Origin: an uncultured SAR86 cluster bacterium
GTDB taxonomy: Bacteria; Pseudomonadota; Gammaproteobacteria; Magnimaribacterales; AG-339-G14
Reading direction: 5' to 3'
NCBI GenBank assembly: GCA_902596665.1
Contig: CACJUN010000003.1
Coordinates: 1 to 64,000 of the forward strand
Length of the DNA: 64,000 bases
This document shows positions 58,141 to 64,000 of this stretch, piece after piece (position 1 is the first letter of the stretch; each line of letters starts with the position of its first letter). The notes under the pieces were generated by a model, which saw nothing but the letters and a program-made list of their open reading frames with translations, was not told the DNA's origin and did no database searches. The position numbers were made by a program, and so were the translations under genes.

Positions 58141-58446
58141 CTACCAACTTGATTTAACTAATCCTGGAACATCTCCATTCATAGCCAATTCTCTTAATTT
58201 ATTTCTTGAAAGGCCAAACCTTCTGTAAACAGCGTGTGGTCTTCCGGTTATTTGACATCTTCTTTGGAGACGAACAGGACTTGCATCTCTTGGAAGTTTT
58301 TGAAGTTTTAATCTTGCCTCATATCTTTCTTCATCAGATAGATTCATATCTGAGATAACTTTTTTAAGCTCCTCTCTCTTTTTTGCGAACTTTTGAACCA
58401 GCTTGATTCTTTTGTTCTCTCTAGCAATCATTGAAACTTTAGCCAT
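58141..58446 (-). CDS. rpsN: 30S ribosomal protein S14 (zinc-free form)
   Basis: Head protein needed for assembly. 101 residues, the long C-minus form as in E. coli, without the CxxC pairs of zinc-binding S14. [20 protein letters not shown] (about 65-84) is the family signature. It lies between rplE and rpsH. Confidence 0.97.
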   Translation of the reverse strand: MAKVSMIARENKRIKLVQKFAKKREELKKVISDMNLSDEERYEARLKLQKLPRDASPVRLQRRCQITGRPHAVYRRFGLSRNKLRELAMNGDVPGLVKSSW

Positions 58447-58457
58447 AATTTTTACCT

Positions 58458-59000
58458 TTAACTTTTGAATGGGAAGTTTAATTTTGATAATAGGGCGAAA
58501 CCTTCTTTATCATTATTAGCGGAGGTTGTAATACAAATATCCATACCGCGTATTTTTTCTACTTTGTCGTAATCAATTTCGGGGAAGATAATATGTTCTT
58601 TTATTCCCAATGAGTAATTACCTTGACCATCGAAGGATTTTGGATTCAATCCTCTAAAATCTCTTTCCCTTGGAATTGCTATAGACAACAACCTGTCTAA
58701 AAATTCATACATTCTGTTACCTCTTAAAGTAACTTTGCAACCAATTGGAAATCCTTCTCTTATTTTAAAACTCGCTACCGACTTCCTGGCAAAAGTCTTT
58801 ATTGGTTTTTGGCCTGCGATTAATTCAAGATCTGCGATAGCATCATCAACTGATTTTCTATTATTCAGTGCATCCGGTCCTAACCCCATATTTACTGTGA
58901 CCTTTGTAATTTTGGGAACAGCCATGGAACTTTTTACGCCGAGCTCATCTTTAAGTGAACTGACGACGTTATCCTGATAGTTCGTTTTAGTAATAGACAT
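58458..59000 (-). CDS. rplE: 50S ribosomal protein L5
   Basis: Binds 5S rRNA and contacts the P-site tRNA. 180 residues (179 in E. coli): [14 protein letters not shown] (28-41), [20 protein letters not shown] (79-98) and [17 protein letters not shown] near 131. It is 2 bp after rplX. Confidence 0.98.
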   Translation of the reverse strand: MSITKTNYQDNVVSSLKDELGVKSSMAVPKITKVTVNMGLGPDALNNRKSVDDAIADLELIAGQKPIKTFARKSVASFKIREGFPIGCKVTLRGNRMYEFLDRLLSIAIPRERDFRGLNPKSFDGQGNYSLGIKEHIIFPEIDYDKVEKIRGMDICITTSANNDKEGFALLSKLNFPFKS

Positions 59001-59002
59001 TC

Positions 59003-59314
59003 CTATTTAACTTCCTTATTTGTTGATTTTGAAACTCTTATCTTTCCTTTTTTCTCATCTGAATTAATTTGTAATTTATCTTTCTGCTTTGTGCTGCTAT
59101 TGTAAAAAGCAATATTGGATATATTGATAAAGGACTCCTTTTCAATAATCCCTCCAGGTTCATTGATTTGAGGATTTGGTTTCACGTGTTTTTTTACAAG
59201 TTTTATTCCAGAAACTAGACATCTATCCCCATTAATTTTAGTTAGAGTTCCAGTTTTTCCCTTATCTTTTCCAGAAATCACAATCACTTCATCACCAGTT
59301 CTTAATTTATTCAT
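59003..59314 (-). CDS. rplX: 50S ribosomal protein L24
   Basis: Early-assembly protein at the tunnel exit. 103 residues (104 in E. coli) with the KOW motif [18 protein letters not shown] (7-24) and [20 protein letters not shown] (40-59). It overlaps the rplN stop by 1 nt. Confidence 0.98.
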   Translation of the reverse strand: MNKLRTGDEVIVISGKDKGKTGTLTKINGDRCLVSGIKLVKKHVKPNPQINEPGGIIEKESFINISNIAFYNSSTKQKDKLQINSDEKKGKIRVSKSTNKEVK

Positions 59315-59682
59315 TAGATTACCTCTGGTGCTAGAGAAATTATTTTCATGAAATTATTAGATCTCAATTCTCTGGAAACGGGACCAAAAATCCTAGTTCC
59401 AATTGGTTGTTGTTGGTTATTTATGAGCACTGCTGCATTGTCATCAAATCTAACAATTGATCCATCTTCTCGGCGAATGTCCTTTTTAGTTCTGACTACA
59501 ACTGCATCTGCAACTTGACCTTTCTTAACCCTGCCTGTTGGAATGGCTTCTTTAATTGCCACTTTAATAACGTCGCCAACTCTTGCATAACGTCTTTTAG
59601 ATCCACCAAGAACTTTGATACACATCACTTTTCTGGCACCACTGTTATCAGCAACATCTAGGATAGTTTCTGTTTGAATCAT
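59314..59682 (-). CDS. rplN: 50S ribosomal protein L14
   Basis: Large-subunit protein at the subunit interface, forming bridge B8. 122 residues (123 in E. coli): [20 protein letters not shown] at the start and [20 protein letters not shown] (about 69-88). It overlaps rpsQ by 4 nt (ATGA). Confidence 0.98.
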   Translation of the reverse strand: MIQTETILDVADNSGARKVMCIKVLGGSKRRYARVGDVIKVAIKEAIPTGRVKKGQVADAVVVRTKKDIRREDGSIVRFDDNAAVLINNQQQPIGTRIFGPVSRELRSNNFMKIISLAPEVI

Positions 59683-59936
59683 GACTTAGCCTCTTTGAGT
59701 ATTTCTACCAAAGTCCACGATTTTGTTTTTGAAATTGGTCGACATTCTTTGATAGTTACTTTGTCTCCAAGAGAACAAACATTTGCCTCATCATGAAAAC
59801 TGATCTTCGAGGATCTTCTAATTATTTTTCCTAATTTAGGGTGTTTAACTTTTCTATCTATTTTTGCAATTGCAGTTTTGTCAGAATTACAACTTACAAC
59901 CATTCCAGTCATTGTTCTTATTGCTTTATCAGACAT
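59679..59936 (-). CDS. rpsQ: 30S ribosomal protein S17
   Basis: Primary 16S rRNA-binding OB-fold protein. 85 residues (84 in E. coli): [20 protein letters not shown] (9-28), [19 protein letters not shown] and the C-terminal [19 protein letters not shown]. It overlaps rpmC by 8 nt. Confidence 0.98.
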   Translation of the reverse strand: MSDKAIRTMTGMVVSCNSDKTAIAKIDRKVKHPKLGKIIRRSSKISFHDEANVCSLGDKVTIKECRPISKTKSWTLVEILKEAKS

Positions 59937-60123
59937 TTGAAACCTCTTGTTTTTTAAGCTGTTTAAGCGAAGTCAAAATTCTTGCAACAGCCTTTTTTTT
60001 CTCTTTTAAAAGGTGTGTCTGCTGAAGAGAAGCAGATGAACTCTTTAGTTTAAGATCTAATAGTTCAGATCTAGTTTTCTCTAGATCCTTTATTAAATCA
60101 GCATGAGATGGATTTTTAGCCAT
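59929..60123 (-). CDS. rpmC: 50S ribosomal protein L29
   Basis: Helical-hairpin protein beside the tunnel exit, where trigger factor and SRP dock. 64 residues (63 in E. coli): [20 protein letters not shown] near the start and [10 protein letters not shown] near the end. It overlaps the rplP stop by 1 nt. Confidence 0.96.
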   Translation of the reverse strand: MAKNPSHADLIKDLEKTRSELLDLKLKSSSASLQQTHLLKEKKKAVARILTSLKQLKKQEVSNV

Positions 60124-60536
60124 TAGATAACCTTCCTAGAGATAAATTGAGTTGAAACAGGAAGTTTTGCAGCTGCTAGAGAAAAAGCTTCCCTGGCCAA
60201 AGCTTCGTCAACACCTTCCATTTCATAAAGTATTTTTCCTGGTTTAATTGGCGAAACCCAATATTCTACGTTTCCTTTTCCTTTTCCTTGCCTGACTTCA
60301 AGAGGTTTTTTGGTAATTGGTTTATCGGGAAAAATTCTAATCCAGATTTTTGCTCCACGTTTTACGTGTCTAGTCATGGCTCTTCTTGCAGCCTCAATTT
60401 GACGAGATGTAATTTGACCTCTTGATGTAGCTTTTAAACCAAATGTACCGAAATCTAAAGAATTAGCTCTCTGTGCAAGGCCTCGATTTCGACCTTTCAT
60501 TTGTTTTCTATATTTAGTCCTTTTTGGCTGAAACAT
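60123..60536 (-). CDS. rplP: 50S ribosomal protein L16
   Basis: Contacts the A-site tRNA and organises the peptidyl-transferase region. 137 residues (136 in E. coli): [20 protein letters not shown] (2-21), the [20 protein letters not shown] block, and [20 protein letters not shown]. The second residue is Phe where most proteins have Leu. Confidence 0.98.
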   Translation of the reverse strand: MFQPKRTKYRKQMKGRNRGLAQRANSLDFGTFGLKATSRGQITSRQIEAARRAMTRHVKRGAKIWIRIFPDKPITKKPLEVRQGKGKGNVEYWVSPIKPGKILYEMEGVDEALAREAFSLAAAKLPVSTQFISRKVI

Positions 60537-61195
60537 TAGCTTTCCTTATCCTTTTCTTTGACTTTTTTATCTATTAATTCGCCTCTAAATATCCATACCT
60601 TCACACCAATAATCCCGTAAGTAGTTTTAGCTTCTGCCAGGCCGTAATCGACATCTGCTCTTAATGTATGAAGAGGCACTCTCCCTTCTTTATGCCACTC
60701 AGATCTAGCAATCTCCGCTCCACCTAATCTACCTGAAACTTTGATTTTTACGCCAAGCGCTCCCTGTCTCATGGTGTTTTGAGCTGCCCTCTTCATGACC
60801 CTTCGAAACATAGCCCTTTTTTCAAGTTGCAGTGCTATATTTGCCCCAACTAGCTGAGCATCGAGATCGGGTTTTCTTATTTCTTGAATATTCAGACTAA
60901 CCGGCACATTCATGATTTGCGTTAGCTTCTCTCTTAATCGATCGATATCTTCACCTCGTTTACCGATAATCATTCCAGGTCTTGCAGTGTGGATTGTGAC
61001 TTTTGCACTTTGAGCAGGCCTTTCTATATGGACTTTGCTAACGAATGCGTTATCAAGTTCTTTTTTTAGAAACTCTCTAACTTGAAAATCATTAAAAAGA
61101 ATCTCTCTATATTTATCTTTTTCAGCAAACCATACAGAGTTATGATCTCTGGAGATGCCTAATCTGATTCCAATTGGATTAACTTTTTGTCCCAC
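60536..61195 (-). CDS. rpsC: 30S ribosomal protein S3
   Basis: mRNA-entry protein with helicase role. 219 residues (233 in E. coli): [20 protein letters not shown] at the start, the KH-domain loop [17 protein letters not shown] (about 74-90), and [20 protein letters not shown] (about 156-175). The C-terminal tail is about 14 residues shorter than in E. coli. Confidence 0.98.
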   Translation of the reverse strand: MGQKVNPIGIRLGISRDHNSVWFAEKDKYREILFNDFQVREFLKKELDNAFVSKVHIERPAQSAKVTIHTARPGMIIGKRGEDIDRLREKLTQIMNVPVSLNIQEIRKPDLDAQLVGANIALQLEKRAMFRRVMKRAAQNTMRQGALGVKIKVSGRLGGAEIARSEWHKEGRVPLHTLRADVDYGLAEAKTTYGIIGVKVWIFRGELIDKKVKEKDKES

Positions 61196-61204
61196 TTATT
61201 CTCC

Positions 61205-61537
61205 TTAATTACTTAGTTTTAGGTTTATATGGCATGTCTTTTTTTCGATACGATCTGCCCTTCCTCGAGCTCTTGCCCTTATTCTTTTCATGATCAAGGC
61301 TTCATCAACAGAAATGTGGCTAACAAATAAAGTATCAATATCTAAACCATAATTATTTTCTGCAGAAGAAATAGCTGAGTCCAAAAGTTTTTTTAAATTT
61401 CTAGAACCAGACTTTGGACTAAAAGTAAGAATATCCAATGCCTCATCAACTTTTTTGCCACGAATTTGATCTGCCAATAGTCTTATCTTTGAAGCTGAAG
61501 ACTTAAATCTAGATAATTTTGCTGATACTTCTGTCAT
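61205..61537 (-). CDS. rplV: 50S ribosomal protein L22
   Basis: Tunnel-lining protein. Exactly 110 residues as in E. coli; the beta-hairpin that reaches into the tunnel holds [20 protein letters not shown] (about 83-102). It shares one base with the rpsS stop. Confidence 0.98.
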   Translation of the reverse strand: MTEVSAKLSRFKSSASKIRLLADQIRGKKVDEALDILTFSPKSGSRNLKKLLDSAISSAENNYGLDIDTLFVSHISVDEALIMKRIRARARGRADRIEKKTCHINLKLSN

Positions 61538-61806
61538 TAAGCTTTCCTGTCGCCTGAGTGTTGTTTAAAAGTTCTGGTAGGAACAAATTCACCTAACTTA
61601 TGTCCAACCATGTCCTCTTGAATGAATATAGGCACGTGTTGCCTACCGTTATGGATGGAGATTGTTAAACCGACCATTTCTGGAGAGATCAGTGACCTTC
61701 TGGACCATGTCTTGATGGGTCTCTTGTCTTTGGACTCAACAGCTTTTGAGACTTTATCCATCAAATGATGATCGATAAACGGACCTTTTTTTATTGAGCG
61801 TGGCAT
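61537..61806 (-). CDS. rpsS: 30S ribosomal protein S19
   Basis: Head protein that pairs with S13. 89 residues (92 in E. coli): [20 protein letters not shown] (2-21) and [20 protein letters not shown] (about 53-72). It is 2 bp after rplB. Confidence 0.98.
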   Translation of the reverse strand: MPRSIKKGPFIDHHLMDKVSKAVESKDKRPIKTWSRRSLISPEMVGLTISIHNGRQHVPIFIQEDMVGHKLGEFVPTRTFKQHSGDRKA

Positions 61807-61808
61807 GT

Positions 61809-62633
61809 CTATTTCTTCCTTCTTCTAATGATTTGTTTATCTGTTCTCTTATTGCTTCTTGTTCTGTAGCCTTTCGTAGGAACTCCCCAAGGTGATACTG
61901 GATGCCTACCTCCAGAAGTTCTTCCTTCTCCTCCACCATGCGGATGATCTATAGGGTTCATTGCAACACCTCTAACGGTGGGCCTAACTCCTAACCATCT
62001 TTTTGCTCCTGCTTTACCAATAGATTTTAAAGAATGCTCAGAATTAGACACTGTTCCAAGAACAGCCCTACATTCGACAGGCACTCTTCTTACCTCTCCG
62101 CTTTTCATTCTTAGGGTTGCTGTATTTCCTTCTTTTGCAACAAATTGAACATAGGATCCAGCACTTCTTGCTATTTGAGCACCTTTTTTCGGTTTGAGCT
62201 CCACGCAATGAATAGTAGAACCTACAGGGATAAAATTAAGATCAAGAGCATTCCCTACTTTGATTGGAGCATCGTTACCAGATTGGACCGTATCTCCTTG
62301 ATTTAGGCCGGAGGGAGCAATAATGTATCTACGTTCACCATCTGAATATAACAATAAAGCTATATGAGCTGATCTATTAGGATCGTATTCAATTCTTTCT
62401 ACAGTAGCGGGTATCCCGTCTTTTGTTCGTTTAAAGTCAATGACTCTATAATGTTGTTTATGTCCACCACCTTGGTGTCTTACGGTTATTCTTCCCCTAT
62501 TGTTTCTTCCACCATTTTTACTTTTTGTAGCCAATAAAGGAGCATGAGGTTTACCTTTATGAATGTTCTGATCTACTTGGAAGCTTCTAAATCTTCTTCC
62601 CGCAGATGTTGGTTTTGCTCTAACTACAGTCAT
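61809..62633 (-). CDS. rplB: 50S ribosomal protein L2
   Basis: Core large-subunit protein near the peptidyl-transferase centre. 274 residues (273 in E. coli): [20 protein letters not shown] (about 43-62) and the functionally important [20 protein letters not shown] (about 222-241) with the conserved histidine. It is 2 bp after rplW. Confidence 0.98.
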   Translation of the reverse strand: MTVVRAKPTSAGRRFRSFQVDQNIHKGKPHAPLLATKSKNGGRNNRGRITVRHQGGGHKQHYRVIDFKRTKDGIPATVERIEYDPNRSAHIALLLYSDGERRYIIAPSGLNQGDTVQSGNDAPIKVGNALDLNFIPVGSTIHCVELKPKKGAQIARSAGSYVQFVAKEGNTATLRMKSGEVRRVPVECRAVLGTVSNSEHSLKSIGKAGAKRWLGVRPTVRGVAMNPIDHPHGGGEGRTSGGRHPVSPWGVPTKGYRTRSNKRTDKQIIRRRKK

Positions 62634-62635
62634 TT

Positions 62636-62932
62636 TTATTCAATTGATAAATCTATTTGATTGCCTTCCTTAAGAAAAACATAAGCTTTCTTCCAATCAC
62701 TTTTTTTTCTAATTTTATTCTTGAGTGTTCTTTTTGTTTTGCCTTTGACGTTTACAATATTTACTTTTTCAACTTCAACTTTATATAAAGATTCTATTGC
62801 TTTTTTTACTTGAAGCTTGTTAGCAGAAGCAGAAACTTTAAAAACGTAACTATTAGCATTTTGAATAGCTAAAGAAGCTTTCTCAGAAAGATGAGATGAA
62901 TTTAATACTTTTAATGGGTGCAATTGACTCAT
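62636..62932 (-). CDS. rplW: 50S ribosomal protein L23
   Basis: Tunnel-exit docking protein for trigger factor and SRP. 98 residues (100 in E. coli): [20 protein letters not shown] near the start and [20 protein letters not shown] in the second half. It overlaps rplD by 4 nt (ATGA). Confidence 0.97.
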   Translation of the reverse strand: MSQLHPLKVLNSSHLSEKASLAIQNANSYVFKVSASANKLQVKKAIESLYKVEVEKVNIVNVKGKTKRTLKNKIRKKSDWKKAYVFLKEGNQIDLSIE

Positions 62933-63534
62933 GAATATGCCCCTATAATTTTTTCTAAAGATTTATCTGTGAGTAAGATTTTTTCATGTGAAATTAAATC
63001 TACCGGATTGATTTGATCAGCCGTAGTGATATCAATATTTTTTAAATTCCTAGACGCTAAATGAAGATTTTCAGAAATCTCATCTAAAATTATCGTTATA
63101 GAAGAAGTCTCAAATGGAGAGATTAATTCTAATAATTTTTTTGTTTTTGGTTCATCTAGAGAAAAATCTTTTACCATGATTATTCTTTCCTCTTTGGCTA
63201 ATTTGGATAGGATTGATTTAATCCCATTTTTGAACATCTTTTTATTTATTTTTTTCTTCGTAAGTTGAGGTCTAGCGGCAAATGTAACACCACCTGATCT
63301 CCAAATCGGTCCACGAGTTGTTCCGGCTCTTGCTCTACCGGTTCCTTTTTGTCTCCAAGGTTTTTTCCCGCCACCGCTGACATCAGATCTATTTTTTTGA
63401 GCTTTAGTGCCGCTATGATTATTTGAAATTACAGTGTTTACTAATTGATGAACAAGATCCTCGTTAAAATCTTGTTCAAATATAGTCTCAGGCAAATCTG
63501 CTGAAGTTTTTTCTTTGTAATAGGATAGCTGCAT
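62929..63534 (-). CDS. rplD: 50S ribosomal protein L4
   Basis: Tunnel protein; in E. coli also the repressor of the S10 operon through its leader and transcription attenuation. Exactly 201 residues as in E. coli: SDVSGGGKKPWRQKGTGRAR (50-69) and AGTTRGPIWRSGGVTFAARP form the extended loop. The S10 leader lies beyond the right edge, so that regulation cannot be examined. Confidence 0.98.
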   Translation of the reverse strand: MQLSYYKEKTSADLPETIFEQDFNEDLVHQLVNTVISNNHSGTKAQKNRSDVSGGGKKPWRQKGTGRARAGTTRGPIWRSGGVTFAARPQLTKKKINKKMFKNGIKSILSKLAKEERIIMVKDFSLDEPKTKKLLELISPFETSSITIILDEISENLHLASRNLKNIDITTADQINPVDLISHEKILLTDKSLEKIIGAYS

Positions 63535-63539
63535 TGTGA

Positions 63540-64000
63540 TTAGTTTTTAGTTGCTGGCTTTATAAGGACAGGCGAGCCTTTTGCTCCAGGTAATGCACCT
63601 TTTACTAAAATAAGATTATTTTCCGCATCTATTTTTTGTATTTGTAAATTTTGTGTTGTCTGGCGAGTGTTTCCTAAATGACCTGCCATTTTTTTTCCTT
63701 TCCAAACCCTTCCTGGAGTTTGACATTGACCAATAGATCCAGGTTTCCTATGTGCTAAAGAATTTCCGTGTGTTGCATCTTGCGTTGCAAAATTCCAACG
63801 TTTGACCGTCCCGGCAAAGCCTTTGCCTTTAGTTGTACCGGTTACATCGATTATCTGACCCTCTTCAAACATGTTTAATTCCAATGATTGACCTAGTTCG
63901 ATATTTTCTAAGTCTGATTCTTGGATTCTGAATTCTTTAATTGTTTTTGCTGAGGGGGTATTTGATTTATTGAGATGAGCTTTTTCGGGTTTTGTGAGAT
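63540..64000 (-). CDS. rplC: 50S ribosomal protein L3 (5' end cut by window edge)
   Basis: Assembly-initiating large-subunit protein. The visible part continues in frame to the right edge, about 153 residues with stop. It begins in a segment TKPEKAHLNK that matches the E. coli region before residue 90, so roughly the first 55-60 residues are missing. VTGTTKGKGFAGTVKRWNFA and ATHGNSLAHRKPGSIGQCQT are the family core; the Gln methylated in E. coli (Q150) has its counterpart in the second block. An ATG-like internal start near 63884 is not the real start. Confidence 0.97.
   Translation of the reverse strand, partial: LTKPEKAHLNKSNTPSAKTIKEFRIQESDLENIELGQSLELNMFEEGQIIDVTGTTKGKGFAGTVKRWNFATQDATHGNSLAHRKPGSIGQCQTPGRVWKGKKMAGHLGNTRQTTQNLQIQKIDAENNLILVKGALPGAKGSPVLIKPATKN

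Overview
This window is a gene-dense, visibly AT-rich stretch of a gammaproteobacterial chromosome. Gene order is classically gammaproteobacterial throughout: lptFG facing pepA-holC-valS, fur facing bamE, ssb facing uvrA, rplU-rpmA-obg-proB facing rpsT, fabA-fabB, the rpsB-to-tilS run, and the S10-spc-alpha ribosomal cluster. Very short or negative spacing between genes, several shortened enzymes and missing neighbours such as recN point to a streamlined genome, most like free-living marine lineages of the SAR86 type. That placement is an inference from style, not a database result. I see no rRNA or tRNA genes, insertion sequences, prophage, CRISPR array or defence genes.

Layout. 1-3676: the 3'-truncated end of a POT peptide transporter gene, an RDD membrane protein, and lptG/lptF. 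3735-8814: pepA, holC, valS and a small membrane protein ending in a cold-shock domain. 12147-8811 (minus): an apparent four-gene operon of aldo/keto reductase, ElaA acetyltransferase, membrane-anchored SurA/parvulin-like protein and HupE/UreJ-like protein, with a glutathione peroxidase gene divergent from it. 13391-12617 (minus): a short HolD-like gene and rimI. 13440-15110: leuA. 34074-15107 (minus): 18 consecutive genes (rpsB, tsf, pyrH, frr, uppS, cdsA, dxr, rseP, bamA, skp, lpxD, fabZ, lpxA, lpxB, rnhB, dnaE, accA, tilS) with only one internal gap above 10 bp. 39002-34234 (minus): fur, grpE, dnaK, dnaJ, dapB. 39019-46074: bamE, a sodium symporter, smpB, the tmRNA gene, a lipoprotein prolyl oligopeptidase, rpsT, proB, obg and rpmA. 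46077-51535: rplU, fabA-fabB, ssb and uvrA. 51532-64000 (minus): 27 genes from rplQ back to a 5'-truncated rplC, including rpmJ.

How the genes work together. Most serve translation (ribosomal proteins, tsf, frr, valS, smpB/tmRNA, tilS), outer-membrane building (lpxD/A/B, lptF/G, bamA/bamE, skp, rseP, fabZ), fatty-acid and isoprenoid supply (accA, fabA/B, dxr, uppS, cdsA) and DNA replication or repair (dnaE, holC, holD-like, rnhB, ssb, uvrA). The parts most worth a second look are a nested RNA structure ahead of rpsB, tail-to-tail genes that share stop codons, a reduced HolD-like gene, a membrane-tethered cold-shock domain, the HupE/SurA-like operon, and a DnaJ whose first zinc-finger repeat is deleted. 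I did not find a clearly new multi-gene system.

No stretch longer than 300 bp lacks a gene. The largest gene-free intervals are 34075-34233 (rpsB promoter and leader), 46389-46484 (rplU/fabA) and 24805-24881 (bamA/skp; nothing convincing seen). I saw no convincing hairpin-plus-U-tract terminator anywhere.
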